Below are positions 10,034 to 23,078 of a DNA stretch of 64,000 nucleotides, piece after piece. Below the pieces are notes generated by a model. That model was not told the origin of the DNA. It searched no databases and saw nothing but the letters and a program-made list of their open reading frames with translations. The DNA is from Anaspis maculata (taxonomy: Eukaryota; Arthropoda; Insecta; Coleoptera; Scraptiidae). The position numbers and the translations under genes were made by a program. The stretch's first letter is position 1. Each line of letters starts with the position of its first letter. Where the stretch lies: the NCBI GenBank assembly GCA_949128115.1, contig OX421968.1, forward strand, positions 53,585,423-53,649,422, in the 5' to 3' direction.

Positions 10034-11289
10034 AGTAATGCCTCCACTACTAGAGTGTCTATCAAACTTATTCGCTCTTTTCTGAAAAGGTCCAATGGAT
10101 CATAACTGTGATCATGCGCGGAATGCAAGTCGGACTTAAAATTGAGCCGTAAGCAATTTTTTTTAAGCCGATTACAAAAAATGTATACACTTGTACTCAA
10201 GCTAAGTCAATAAAAATCACGTTAGGAGAGCAAATCAAGAAAATGTCATCAGGTATGCTTTTTGCTTGGGGCATTTATAAGGCTAAAAAAATAACAAAAT
10301 ATTGTTACGAGCGGCGTGTTCTTTTGGCTGTAAGATACTTGGATGGTACAGAGGTTCAACGACGTTGAGTTGACTATACAGGGTGGAAACAGAAGAAGTA
10401 CAAAACCGGTCCACATTATTTAATCTCAGATTTTTTCTGAGTGCAGTTTTGGAAAGCAGATAATCAATATCTCTAAATCGTTTTCGAATTTTGATCGTAG
10501 TGCGGTTTTTTCAAAAGTTGTGATTTTTTTTGTACTACCACATTTTTTCTCGCTGATTCTCCCAGTGCTCATGTACTGTATTCAAATATGGAAGGAATGC
10601 ATTATATGACTAAAAAAACTTTTTTATGAAAAAAATTGACGTAGATGACACTCAAGGCTGCCACTTCATTGGATCGTCTGGAACCTTTGACAAGGCAGGA
10701 ACATGTGGGCATGTTGCGGTCCTGATAAACACTTTTCCTTCCTGCACTGTGTAACAACTGTGAAACAACTACTGCATCAGTCTTATTTCGCAAAATATTT
10801 TTACAGGGTGCTCCATTGAAAACCGATCGGAAACTATATTGAGGGTGCTCAATTTTTGAAATTGATATCGGAAACGAGCAGACGTAGAGAAAAAATCAGT
10901 TTTGCCTCAGATCTGTTGCAGTTCTTATCGTGAAATCTGCCGTTAATTTGATTAAACACTTTTATTCAATTTTCGAAATCAATGAAAATTTAATGAACCA
11001 AGCAAATTTTATTGAGACATTGACGAACAATTGGCCGGCCTAATTATTCTATATCCGGGTGGTCTCGTAACACCTCGTTAACCAAAAAAACAAGTGAGTA
11101 TGCCTTCACATGCGTGAGTCTCAGTAGCGCATTTTCTCAAAGAGGCATATTGTGAACGTAAAGAAAGGTTGAAGGAGAAATACCATTCCTTGCCCACTTT
11201 CTTCATTCGAAACTCATTGTGATATTTTGTTATCAGAATGGGGTACTTGCCAATGAAATAGATTTGAATGAAAATTCTTTCACTCATTG

Positions 11290-12725
11290 ATATATTTTTT
11301 TGTTCGAGGGCGGGAGCTGAGAGCGGCGACTAATCAACAGTAGTCTATTCTTTCCCATTTTTAGTCGGCTAACCATATAGCGGAAGAATTAGATCGCTAT
11401 GTCTTCGGGTTTAGGTTTTCCATTTATCTCTTACTTTGAGGGCAGCGTGTGGGGGTGGCAGCATTCGGCAAAGTAACTGTTGCACAGTTTGAGCTAGGAG
11501 TTTCAAAATGTTTAAGGAAATATGACAATCAGTGAAAATTATAAAAGTTGCATTTTTTTTTGTTTGGGGGCGGGAGCTGGAGGCGGCGACTAATCAAAAG
11601 TGGCCTATTTCTTCCCATTTTCAGTCAGCTATCTATATAGCGGAACAATTAGATCGCTATGTTTTCAGGGTTATGTTTTACATCTATCTCTTACTTTGGG
11701 GGCGGCGTGTGGGAGCGGCAGAGTTTGGCAAAGAAATGCTTCCACAGTTTGAGTTGGGAGTTTCTGAATGTTTGAGGTAACATTAAAATGTAAATCAGTG
11801 AAAATTTTTGAAAATTGCCCTTTTTCTTTTGGGGTGGAAGTTGGAGACGGCGCGATGTCAAAGGTAGCCTATTCTTTCCCATTTTTAGTTAGCTATCCAT
11901 ATAGCGAAAGAATTAGATCGTTATGTCTTTGGGTTTATGTTTTTCATTCATCTCTCTCTTTGAGGGCATCGTGTGGGGGCGGCAGCATTCGGCAAAATAA
12001 CTGTTGCACAGCTTGAGTTGGGAGTTTCTAAATGAAATGGAAATATGACAATCAGTGAAAATTGTGATAAATGCATTTTTTTTTGTTTGGAGGCGGCAGC
12101 TGGAGGCGGCGGCTAATCAAAAGTGGCCTATCTTTTTCCAATTTCAGTCAGCTATCAATATAGTGAAAAAATTAGATCGCTATGTCTTCAGGTTCATGTT
12201 TCACATTTATCTCTCACTTTGGGGGCGGCGTGTGGGAGCGGCAGAGTTTGGCAAAGAAATTCTTGCACAGTGTGAGTCAAGAGTTTCTGAATCTTCGAGG
12301 TAAGATTATCAGCTAAATCAGTGAAAATTGTTGAAAGTTGCACTTTTTTCTTTTGGGGGCGGAAGCTGGAGGCGGCGCCATATCAAAAGTAGCCTATCCT
12401 TTTCCATTTTTAGTCAGCTATCCATATAGCGAAAAACTTAGATCGCTATGTCTTCGGGTTCATGTTTTTCATTTATCTCTTACTTTGGGGGCGGCGTGTG
12501 GGAGCGGCAGCGTTCGGCTGAGCAAATGTTGCATAATTTGAGTTGGCAGTTCTTAATGTTTAAGGGAACATCCCAATCAGTAACATTTGTTAAAATTGCA
12601 CTTTTTATCATTTGGGGGCGGCGACTAACCAAAAGTAGCCTATCCTTTCCCATTTTTAGTCAGCTATTCATATTCCAAAAGAATCAGATCGCTATGTCTT
12701 CGGGTTTATGTTTTTCATTTTAAAG
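11290..12725 (+). repeat. Tandem array: six ~260-bp units with GGGGGCGG boxes
   Basis: The anchor agatcgctatgt recurs at 11391, 11651, 11915 (one base changed), 12174, 12440 and 12686, i.e. spacings of 260, 264, 259, 266 and 246. Each unit has a Pu-rich box (gggggcgg..gctggaggcggcg), the block cccatttttagtcagctat, the anchor, then gggggcggcgtgtgggagcggcag and a lead-in to gagttgg..gtttc. Short open frames in several units are by-products of the repeat and carry no recognisable domain. It behaves like a minisatellite carried by a mobile element. Confidence 0.88.
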
Positions 12726-13097
12726 TGATTGGGGGCGGTTTTTAGCAGTTTTTTCATGTCGGCGGCGCATATTGGAGACGGAATGTTTCTTGGCTTACGT
12801 TTATAAGTGGCAACTATGTATTATACAAAAAATGAGAACACCAGAGCATCAGGTCTGGTAGAAAGTGCAATATTATGTTATTTCAAGTTTCTCGGGGGCG
12901 GTTTTCTCTATGTTGGCGGCGCAATATAGACATCCAATATAGCCTAGCCCTCCTTTGGGAGTGGCAGCTATGTAACAGCGAAAAAATTAGAAAGCTAGGT
13001 CGTCTAGTTTGGGAGGAGTTCGAGGAACGGACGGACGGACGGACGGACAAAGCGGTTGCAATAGCGATTTTCATCAAGATGGAAAATGCGCTAAAAA
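11290..13097 (+). mobile_element. GGGGGCGG repeat family, copy 1
   Basis: Beyond the array, 12725-13097 holds two more divergent box segments and a (GGAC)n tract at 13026-13046. The edge at 13097 (..gcgctaaaaa) is defined by loss of similarity with copy 2 (63433-64000, inverted); 12532-13097 matches that copy at about 98% by eye. The left edge is uncertain. Confidence 0.75.
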
Positions 13098-13919
13098 GCT
13101 GGATGTTGGCAAGCATTATTATCGACTTAATGGAGATACGCCCGTAGTTTTCGGCATATGGGACAAAATGAGAGAAGATGCAATATGCAAGATGCAGATC
13201 TCTGTATCGCACTGCATTCATTCATTTGTTCTCTAAAATCACCAATTCTGTCCTGTCGTTTAAGGTGACCCCTGCCCACACCGAGGCCCATACAGTAACA
13301 CCGTCTCCGCCAAATGCCACCTGGGGTTCGACAGTTCGTGCAACAGATCTAATACAAAAAAAGATTTTTTCTCTACGTCTGCTCGTTTCCTATATCAATT
13401 TCAAACACTTTCGATGGAGCAGCCTGTAAGAAAATTTGCGAACTAAGACTAATGATGCAGTCGTTGTTTTACAGTTGTTGTACAGTGCAGGAAGAATAAG
13501 TGTTTATTAGGACCGCAAGATGCCCACACATGTTCCTGCCTTGTCAAAGGTTCCAGACGGATGAAGGAAGTGGCAGCCCTGATGAATGTCATTTACGTTA
13601 AGTTTTTCCATGAAAAAGTTTGCTCAGCCACATATGCATTCCTTTCAAAGAATGCAGTACTTGAGCACTGGGGAAAATCGGCGTGAAAAAATGCGGTGGC
13701 ACAAAAAAATTCACAACTTTCAATAAAACCGCACTAGGATCAAAATTCGAGAACCGTTTAGAGATATTGATATGTGCTTTTCAAAACTGCGCTCAGAAAA
13801 AATCCGAGATAATGAATAATGTGGACCGGTTTTGCACTTTTGCTGTTTCCACCCTGTATAGCCCACTTAACGTCGTTGAACCCCTGTACCATCCAAGTAT
13901 CTTACAGCCAAAACAACAC

Positions 13920-16185
13920 ACTATCCAGCATGACCCCGATTTCCAAAATCAGTCCCTTTTTTCCCGAGATATCCACATTTGAAGTGAGACAAAATTTTCG
14001 ATGAATCACTTCAATTGTTGCCCAGTTTAGACTTTTCCCATTAGGTCGCAGTGTACAAGTGTAGTGAAACTTGGGAGTTCTTCCTTCAGTAATGTAAGAA
14101 TTTTTTACACAAAAGCGGTACATATTTTGTTTGACCAGCTGACAGGGGCTAACCTCGTTTATTCCTTCTTTTCTTTTCTAAGGAATTGTCGGCACCCGAC
14201 GTGTCAGCCGCAATTTTGTTTACCTTAATCTAACATCAGCCAATAATGTTGTGGAGTTTATGCCTTCATTAGATAAGCTAATTACAGCTTACACCAATAA
14301 TAGCTTTGGCAATAGAACCGGGATGCTGTGAGAAATTGGTGTGCATTCATGCCCCGAGCTGCGATAATCGGAATGAATTGCCGTGGCACACGTTTAAAGA
14401 ATATATTAACCCTTGAAGTATTGATAGAACCTATACAACTACGGCGTTACTTCTAAAACTTGAAATTGGTGTATCAAAATATGTCGGGTTTTAAAAGAGA
14501 TGGTAGAGATACTACCGCAGTGCTCCGCGTCGTTAAATCTGCAGACACGATTCCATTCGAAATTATCATTGATGATAATCATATCACTATGTTACATTAT
14601 TACTGAAACTGACAAATGCCGAATTCATACGAAAAAAAATTGCCGTCCAAAACATTTCGATCGCAGTAATTGTTGCCGGTACCTACCTAAAATGTTATTA
14701 ATATTGAGGTGATAATAAAAATTACAGAGAATTGAGAGCTTACAGTATATAGGTTTCAACAGCACCCATTTCTTACCACTATAATCATCCTCACCCTACA
14801 AAGCGCAGCACTCTAAACCCGTTAGTAGGCAAAGGTTTTCAATTTGGTATAACCCAAGAATGGATAGTTTTTCATGCTTTCGCAGAAAATGGAAAACGAT
14901 TTGTTCTGAACAACCGAAGATACCACTACCTACCGGCTACTATCGACTGTATCGGTCAAGGTGGAATGCCTTTTGTTCCGGATTTGTTTTTCCGGAAACA
15001 GATGAAGAGTGACCATTGGCTATTTTCACACTGCGCCGTACTAGTTTTTCGTATTCATCGCTTCATTCCAGATGAATTTATGACGTTACTTAATTAGATG
15101 TTTCCAGCTCGCGGGCATTAATCTTGTGCTAATACTAATGGCACCACCGTCCGTGCGGACGCACAAGCCGCCACGTTTTAATCGTACAAAAACAACCGTT
15201 GTTACTACTAGAAATGCTCCGTTGTTGCACGCAAGCGCTAGTCCTGACTGTGCTACCGCTAAAATAGATTGTTAAAAACTTGCATTTCTCAAAAACACAA
15301 CAAAAACGCCAGATACATTGTACTCTTAATAGTTTGGTGCATTTTATAATGCCATTTCAAATTCAGATTGCATTCGAGACAGTAGCGCTTTAGAACAGAA
15401 CAATAAATTCTTTCTGCTATAAAACTTGCATTATACCTACTCCTGTTTGTTCAAAATAAATGTAGGTACAGAGTGTCCCAAACTGCGTGTAATCAGCGGT
15501 CTGTCTATTTCTTGGGCACACTCAAGAACATTGGTTGAACATTCTTTATTTAGTTTTTCATATAAGAAATCGATTATGAGGGAAATCGCATCTTGTCATA
15601 TTGTTACAATGTTTTCGAGCCGTTTTCCATGTACAATGTACATAATAGTCAAATTTCTTCCAGCTTAATTGTGGGAATATGTTCTGAGGTTCACAATAAT
15701 TTTACACTTTTAAGAAGTTTATGGCTATGTTTTTGTACAGAACAACATGGGTAGGTATATGTAGTTCACATCGTGAGACTTAATTTATGGTTGAGTTTTT
15801 GACGAAGCACCCTCAGTTACTTTCCCATACACGCGTGGCATAAATCTAGGGCGGTGAGCTCATTCATCTTGGACGTACAACAATATTAAATTGTTAAACG
15901 TAGATTCAAACGGTAGTTTAATTTAATCTCAGATTTTTGAACAGGAGGGTCTGTGATTCTCTAAGATTTTGTTAATCTGTATTGTAATTGATAGGAGTAC
16001 TTATCTAATTAAAATATTAGCAGCTCGTATTATTCGCTGTTTATTAGGTCGTCGTAGATTAGCGACTTTTGTTGGGTACACTTGAGGGCCGGTACTAGCC
16101 CCCCAATGCCCCAATGGGTCTCACACTAAAATAATTCATTTGCTTTTCACACACTTCAATAAAAATAAAAGTACTCACTCGTATT
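13920..16185. other. No gene seen; intron sequence
   Basis: Apparently single-copy, AT-rich sequence. Short ORFs lack recognisable domains, and no tRNA, SINE or inverted repeat stood out. Confidence 0.5.
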
Positions 16186-17065
16186 TTAGGGCATTTTCTT
16201 AGTTGTGAAAACCGAGATATTGCAACCGCTTTGTCTGTCCGTCCGGCGCCGGCGGTGTCCAATGTCCATAATTGAAACTCCTCTCAAACCAGACGCCCTA
16301 GTTTCTAATTTTTTCGCTGATACATACTGCCACTTCCAAAGCCAGTCGGGCCATACTGAATTTTCATATTGTGCCGTCAATATAAAGAAATCCGCTCCCG
16401 ATTAACTTGAAATAACATGTACATTGCACCTGGACCTGGAACTTTTGTGTTCTTGTCACAATAATTGTCACCTTCACGGTAGGCCCAGGCCACATATCTT
16501 CTTCACCATGCGTCGCCCACATAAATAAAACCGCCCTCAAGCAACTTGAAAAAGGAACTCCACATAAACCCGAAGACAGCGATACAATTATTTTGCTGAT
16601 GGATAGCTGACTGAAAATGAGGAAGGATAGGATAGGCTACTTTTGATTTGTCAAGGCTCCGCCGCCTTCAGCTTCCGCCCCCTAACGAAAAACAGCTAGG
16701 AACAACTCCTTATGAACCCAAACCCTTGGTGATCTAATTGTCCTGCTAATAGATAGCTGACCAGATAGAAATAAGCCACTCTCAAATAACACAAAAAAAA
16801 AACTTCTCACACCAGAACATATAGCAATCAAATTCTTTTGCTGATTGATTGCTCATTCTAAATTGGACGTGATAGGCTACTTTTTATTTGACCTCGCCCA
16901 CAAATGAAAAACCGCCCCAAGCCACCACTTCCAAACGACACTTGAAGATATGGCGACCTAATTCTTTCGCTGATGGATAGCTGATAAAAATGAGAAGGGA
17001 AAAGCTAGTGTTGATTTGTTGGCGCCCTCAGCTTCAGACCCCAAACGAAAAACAGCTATAGCTCT
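16186..17065 (-). mobile_element. GGGGGCGG repeat family, decayed copy
   Basis: In reverse orientation this region repeats the landmarks of copy 1 in order: gcattttc terminus, gatattgcaaccgctttgtc, a shortened (GTCC)n tract, tctaattttttcgctgatac, then units with gacagcgat, gatggatagctgac and taggctacttttgattt. There are many substitutions and indels, so it is older than the copies at 11.3 and 63.4 kb. No long terminal inverted repeats flank it. Confidence 0.75.
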
Positions 17066-17693
17066 CAGACCTTGAACTGATTGGCATGTGGAGTTTGGTT
17101 TTTCGGCCCTCCGTAACTTCAAAAATTCAATCAGCAAGTTTTTTCATTATTTTTATGGGTTTTCTAGTGTTTTTTTTTTTTAGGAGATTCCATTTGTGAT
17201 GGATGCAATTCTAAAATTTAGATATTTCAACGAATTCTCTTCACATTCAAAATATTGGACCTTCAAGAAAATATGCTATTGAGACTCAGAAGCATGAAGG
17301 CATTTTCATTTGTTTTGTTTAATCAGATGAGCTCATTTTCGCAGGTCAAAAATTAAAAGACCGATGGAAAATAAAGCAGAGTTTCAATCTCCCGCGAGTT
17401 CAAGCAACCGTGACAGACATACAGCAACATGCTCCATCTCTGCTACACGCACAAGTTATGTGACACCAACCTCCCTGGCATAGGCTTGAATCGCACCATC
17501 CAGTGTTTATTTTGCCTACAGTCGTTTGCTCAGAAAGTCAGAAGCATCACATTTTAGAAGAAGCGTCTGTTAGAAAAATGGGCTTGTAGAATTTGTTGGA
17601 AAGTGACCCGATAACACCCAAAGGCACATCTGTTTGATTATTATTAATATTATTTATTAATAGTGCCCTCGAGAGACTTCGTCTGAGATAATT

Positions 17694-18779
17694 TATACAG
17701 GGTGGCCCAACGAAAACAGAACAGAGGGGTTTTCGGGCATTTAACCTTATTTTTCAAAAAAAGCTCGGACAGGTCGATTTTTATACCAAGGGGGACATCT
17801 GAAACATACATTGGCGGATTTCTATCTTAAGCCCCCTCACCCCCACTCGCCCCAACTTCGAAGTTTCAAATGACACCACCCACTTTGGGATACATCAAAT
17901 TGAAGAGAATTAAATTCTCTTTATGAAAAAATTATTCTATAATTTTCAACCCCACCCCCCTTCTTCCTAAAATTGTAAGAGTTTTCAGTGTAATATTTTT
18001 GATCTCTTAATTCTCTTCAGTACAGTCAACGTCATCCTGCACAGCATCGAGGGAGAACATTTTCTGTGTAAAAAGTGGCACCCAAATTCACCCCTTTACT
18101 CCCCCACCTCAACTTCAAAATCTAAAATGACACTACCTACTTTGTGATACATCAAATCGAAGGGAATTGAATTCTCTTCCTGGATAAAATATTTTCAGAA
18201 TTTTCAAAAAGCCCCCTTCCCCCCTGAAATACTCCTGATGTTCAATTTATCAGGAGAGGGGTTGAAAATTTCAAAAAAACTGTTTTCAGAAAGAGAAATC
18301 AATTTCCTTTTATTCGATGTATCACAAAGTAGGTGGTGTATGTTAAGTTTTGAAATTGGGGTGGGGGAGAGGAAAGGGGTGAATTTGGGTAACACTTTTC
18401 TCCACCGAAATTTTTCTCCTTAGATGCTATTTAGGATGACGCTGAATAAATTGAAGAGAATTGAGGGGTCGAGGATATGAAATTGGACAGCCAGAGAAAT
18501 TTACGAAGATGGGAGGTGAAGTTGAAAATTTTGAAAATATTTTTTTCGGAGAAAGAATTTGATTCTCTTTGATTTGATGTATCGCAAAGTAGATGGTGTC
18601 GTTTGAAATTCTAAAGTTGAGGTGGGTAGGGGTGAGGGGGCTGAGGATAGAAAATTGCCAATGTATGTTTCAGATGTCCCCTTCGATATAAAAATCGACC
18701 TGTCTGAGCTTTTTTCGAAAAAATGATGTGATATGCCCGAAAACCTCTCTGTTCTGTTTTCGTTGGGCCACCCTGTATA
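17694..18779. mobile_element. 1.09-kb foldback element with internally duplicated arms
   Basis: The ends are tatacagggtggcccaacg (17694) and its complement ending at 18779; the arms meet at about 18240 (cctgat/atcagg). Each arm contains two tandem units about 250 bp long, marked by gatacatcaaatxgaag at 17889 and 18142 on the left and by its complement at about 18316 and 18570 on the right. The outer part of each arm carries acaggtcgatttttat followed by a gggggacatct-type block. No coding capacity was recognised. Confidence 0.88.
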
Positions 18780-19850
18780 TCGACACTGTTCAGAATATTA
18801 CAATTCAATTTGTCAAACAAATGTCATTGCCTCATCTCTCCATGTCATCTTCACCTTCCAACCATCGTTTTTTCCATTCAACTTGTCAAGTCCACCTTTT
18901 CTGTTCTTCTGCACCTCCTTCTATTCCACTGTTCATCCGCAAATCCCAGAAAATCTTCTTTCAAATAGACGAAAATTTTGTACGTGCAGGCCAAATATTG
19001 GTCACTATGGGATGGGTTTTACTTGACCAACAACCTGCGGGTCTTCAAAAAAAAAAGCCTAGTGAACGAAACAAAAACTGCTGTATCTGCCGAAATCCTA
19101 CACAGTCTGTTGAGCAAAATTTGTTGAGAAAGTTGAAGAACTTCTAGTATACAACGCTACAATCCTAATTTTCTAACAGACCCTCGTTCTAAGGTGTGAC
19201 ATTTCAAACATAACGACCACGACCGCTAGCGGTCCTGTTCATTTTGTTTTCTCATGGTGTCTCTAGTTTAGACTATCACACCCGAGAGCTCTTGACAACA
19301 AACCATTTTACGGAGCATGAAAACTCACCAGCCAGCGTCAGGAACACACGAGAAACAAGGCACTTTTAGCCTTGTTTCGAGGCACTTCAACTTTGTAGGT
19401 TAGAGGACAGCTGGCTGTCGCTGTGAAAGTTTCGGCTTTCGTTTCACCGCGAGCAAAGCCGAGACGTGGCTGAATGCGACTGGTTTAAAGCCGTTCACGT
19501 CAACTTCGGATATTAAGGCCTCATTTAGGTTTAGCTAGATTTTCCGTCTTCTGGATCTCAGTTCTAATATTAATAGTGAAGTTTCAAGAGTTTGCCCATT
19601 TCAGGTTGAGGTGTTAGCCACATGAATGAGGCTGAGGCGAGTGCCCATTGTTGACGCCTATTTTTTTTGTATCTTCATAGTCCAGTTATAATAAGCAGAT
19701 TTTAAGGTAACCCTAAAAAAACTATTGTATAGGAGGTCATTTTTAGCATTCCCCTAGCACCCCAGGAACGTATATCCATGCAGAAGTCCTCACATCTGGG
19801 ATGTCAGCCTCATGGTAACCCAAGTGACAAAATCACCACCTCGCAATTAT
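18780..19850. other. No gene seen; intron sequence
   Basis: No recognisable domain in the short ORFs. A local palindrome, gaccgctagcggtc, occurs near 19223. Confidence 0.45.
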
Positions 19851-19851
19851 G

Positions 19852-20110
19852 TTAAAATCGGTTGTATCGCCCCAAAACCCCGACGAATAGCGAGGAATAA
19901 ATGGAAATTTCATCACGAGACGTTCCTTCCGGTTGGAAGTTAGAATTTGAGAGAAAGATTGAAGAATTGAGATATTTTCTCTAGCACTTAATTTGAGTCT
20001 GGTTTTGATAAACTAGGCCGGTTATTCATTCAAAGTGGAAAACTCTCGGAAAACTTGAAGAATTTCAAGAGCAATTGCCTGAAAATGTTCAAGAAGCACT
20101 TACCCTTCGT
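19852..20110 (+). repeat. Dispersed repeat family J, partial copy 1
   Basis: Diverged copy of the sequence at 20690 and 53652: shares a 'cggttgt-tcgccccaaaacc' opening, atggaaattt, the acg-tcc-tcgg motif and the gttcaagaagca..ttacc block. Strand is given relative to the other copies; nothing coding is visible. Confidence 0.6.
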
Positions 20111-20689
20111 TTAAAAAAAGTTGGTATAAATCTGTTAACGAGCTAAAAAATTATAAATTTGCAGTTTTTCATTAGGAATCAAATTACGTAGAAAGAAGCG
20201 AGTGAGGCAGTCAGACGCATTGGCGGGTACATGGATGAAGGTGAACGATCTGAAACTGGTACCCCAATTGCACGATTAAACATTTCTTTATGTGGAAAAC
20301 AATTCAGAACCAATTAGAATTCAATTTTTTGACCCTATACTAATTTTGAACTAAAGATCAGCTTGTGATACAAGTTAGAATGCAAATGCAACTGATTCAC
20401 ATTTCTGTTCCGTTTATACTTGTGAAAAAAAACTTCAGAACGAACGTCTCGACATCACTTTGCGCGAATGTTTTAGCTTACCACACTCTGGCTGAAATAG
20501 AGGTGGATCAAGCTTTTGTAGAACTCTACTCCTTCTTCGACCATTACATTTCTTACTCTTTAAGTTGTGAAGTTCACTAAATGCTGCTTACCTGAAACAA
20601 ACAAACAAAAATCAATAATTAAACTTTTGATAATCATAGCTTATGAAATTCACGAAAGCGTCTAGCGGTCACCAAAAAAAAAAATCGGT

Positions 20690-21250
20690 TGTGTCACCCC
20701 AAAACTTCCCCGACTTGTATCCAGCAACCTATGGAAATTTTTGTTCGAAACGTCCCTTCGGGTGGGAACGAGGGTGGGAAGTTGGAATTACAGAAAAATA
20801 TTGAAAATAATTTGGAGAAAATTATTTTCAGCCGGAAAAATCCCGGAAAATTTGAAAAAGTTATTGGAAAATGTTCAAGAACCAGTTACCTCTTCTTTAG
20901 GTGAAAATGGTTAGAATCGGTCCACGGAATAAAAAGTTGGAAAATTTGCAGTTTTTCCAGAGAGGAAAACTCGGCAACTGCTGATCCGATTTCGAAAATT
21001 TTTCCTCCAAAAATTAGCTCAATCTTTTCTCCAACTTTTATTCACAGCATGTCTGCACCTGAAATTGATATTTCGTGGGGCCTACCGCATGTAGAAGTTT
21101 GCATTGCGTTTTTCTCAAATTCACGGAATGTGCAAATTTCATTTGGAAAAAATTACAGTCGGAAAAACGGAACCGTGTCGACTTTGGAAATAGACCTGCA
21201 CGACGCTCTATCCAATCTACTACTACTACTGATTTTACAATCAGTTGAAA
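20690..21250 (+). repeat. Dispersed repeat family J, copy 2
   Basis: Matches 53652-54245 and then 55090-55300, including gttgtgtcaccccaaaactt, ttcgaaacg, agagaggaaaactcg, cagcatgtctgcacct and tttcgtggggc. The 53-kb copy is interrupted where this one is continuous, so this copy shows the undisturbed structure. The family is unknown to me; it resembles neither LINE ORFs nor a tRNA-derived SINE. Confidence 0.7.
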
Positions 21251-21394
21251 TTATATAATTTTTCTCAAGATCCGTTGAAGCTAGCGAGTTGCGGTTAAGA
21301 CCGTTGGATTCAGCTGGTTTTTCTGATCAAATTTTATATGTCAACAGAACTACTTCACCAAAACTCTGAGTACGGGGGCACCTCAAAATTTTTG

Positions 21395-21959
21395 GCAATT
21401 TTTTTACACTGCACAACATTGAGTGATACGTTATTGAAAAAGCCCTTAAAAAGTTTTAACGGACAAGCGCAGTTTTCATTTTATGACAGAAAACAAAAAC
21501 TTGGAAAAACATGATTTTATGTATAAAATGAGAATCAATGAGAATTTTCTCAAACTGCAAACTGCATTCGATAGAACTCATTGAAACGGTCAGTATGATG
21601 TGTAACTCAATATGCAATAGCTATTTTAAAATTTTGAGGCAATTCAATTTTACGTATCAAAATCTTCATTTCGGAAAATCTCAAAATTTCAGAAATAGTC
21701 ATTGCATATTGAGTTAACACATCATACTGATTGTTTTAATGAGTTCTATTGAATACAGTTTGCGGTTTGAAAAAATTCTCATTGATTCGCATTTTATACA
21801 TAAAAACGTGTTTTTCCCTCGGTTTTTGTTTTCTGTCATGAGATGAAAACCGCTGGAAATTTTCGAAAACTCTTTGCACTTGTCCATTGAAACTTTTTAA
21901 GGGCTTTCCAATGACATACTCAATATTGTGCAATGTGAAAAAAAATTGGCCAAAATTTT
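21395..21959. mobile_element. Foldback element running into the assembly gap
   Basis: The left arm (about 21395-21640) pairs with 21690-21959: gcatattgagtt, tgagttctat, ttctcattga, cttttaagggctt and others mirror each other. Inner spacing is about 50 bases. The right end is lost in the run of N. Confidence 0.75.
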
Positions 21960-22159
21960 NNNNNNNNNNNNNNNNNNNNNNNNNNNNNNNNNNNNNNNNN
22001 NNNNNNNNNNNNNNNNNNNNNNNNNNNNNNNNNNNNNNNNNNNNNNNNNNNNNNNNNNNNNNNNNNNNNNNNNNNNNNNNNNNNNNNNNNNNNNNNNNNN
22101 NNNNNNNNNNNNNNNNNNNNNNNNNNNNNNNNNNNNNNNNNNNNNNNNNNNNNNNNNNN
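21960..22159. other. Assembly gap (200 N)
   Basis: Run of N of uniform length directly at the right arm of a foldback element, probably because the inverted repeat broke the assembly; the true length is unknown. Confidence 0.95.
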
Positions 22160-22960
22160 GGCGGTGCAACAACACTACTTACAGTGGGTATACACCTATG
22201 AGTATCAAGTAGTACATGGAAAATAAATATTCGCGGCACGTTGTTACTCCTCTGTCTTCGGTGGAATTTTGACAATTCAGTTAATTTTAATTTGAATTAT
22301 TGAGCTCGGTGCAGTTGGCGTATTGAATCCCTCCCGCCTGCCACCGCCGCCGCCGAGATATTTTAAGGTGGTTGTGGCAAGTCGGAGCTATTGAAACCGA
22401 CCCGGAATTCTTGTGGCTCGTCTATGTGCAGATTGAACCGAATTTATCTCACCGCCTAGGAACAATTGTCTGTTTGACATTTCAGCTTGGTAGCATACGG
22501 CCGAATGGGCCAATACCTAATAGTTTATATGCACCCTCCGTGGAAGAGTTTGAGACAAATAACCCATTTCACAGAATTATTAGATAGATACCATAGTACC
22601 TTGATAAATATACTTAACGTTGACATATTATGGTGTAGCGAGCCACTTGTTTGTTTCATTTAATTGCAAAATCCGTTTCCATCGACATATCATGCACGCA
22701 CACCTAACCACGGTATATATCCCTTAGACTATGTATATCTACTAACCCACCAACTAATATCAAACTAATATTGCCTAAGTGAAATTTGTGGTATGAAGTT
22801 GCTATTAAACTTTACACTAAACAATTACTTATATAGGTTAATCTTAGAGAAACACAAATTTACGAGCGTGAGTACTATAGATATACGTACACGGGATGCT
22901 TCAAAGTCAAAATATCACATTACGCAGCTTTAGATTCTGTAGATTTGTATAGGTGTACAT
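22160..22960. other. No gene seen; intron sequence
   Basis: A GC-richer patch near 22325-22400 (gccgccgccg) and a short ORF at 22372-22587 have no recognisable domain. Confidence 0.4.
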
Positions 22961-23078
22961 TTTTTTCAAGAAAAACACCGGAACAGGTCGATTTTTATCG
23001 ATGCAAATTCGCCAATATGTGTCCTAGATGTCCCCCTCAAAATAAAAATCGACCTGTTCCGGCGTTTTTCTTGAAAAA
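22961..23078. repeat. 37-bp hairpin sharing a core with the 17.7-kb foldback
   Basis: Arms 22961-22998 and 23042-23078 pair with one mismatch. Both contain acaggtcgatttttat, and the loop includes a gggggacatct-type block (reverse strand), as in the 17694-18779 element, so the two are related. Confidence 0.75.

Larger units (their letters stand above)
10316..13919. mobile_element. 3.6-kb element with ~600-bp terminal inverted repeats
   Basis: The left arm (10316 to about 10925) and right arm (about 13330-13919) are inverted copies, including the outermost gtgttcttttggctgtaag and its complement. Matches run through tacagggtggaaac, the gaccgcaaga/tcttgcggtc-type blocks and the acgtctgctcgttt block at the inner edge. 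I see no target duplication outside the arms and no transposase inside. The centre carries the 260-bp tandem array and the GGGGGCGG family described separately, so this is a nonautonomous composite. Confidence 0.8.

Noticed and set aside
11532..12541. Similar 60-90-codon frames in successive 260-bp units (a possible repeat protein)
   Set aside because: Frames shift between units and the products have no consistent features; they follow from the tandem DNA repeat.
13022..13050. (GGAC)n tract as a regulatory site
   Set aside because: It is a simple repeat shared by all copies of the mobile family and varies in unit number.
21736..22275. Long frames across 21.7-22.3 kb
   Set aside because: They are created by the run of N and by the foldback arms.
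22372..22587. A host exon at the GC-richer patch
   Set aside because: No matching splice sites in phase 1 and no recognisable product.
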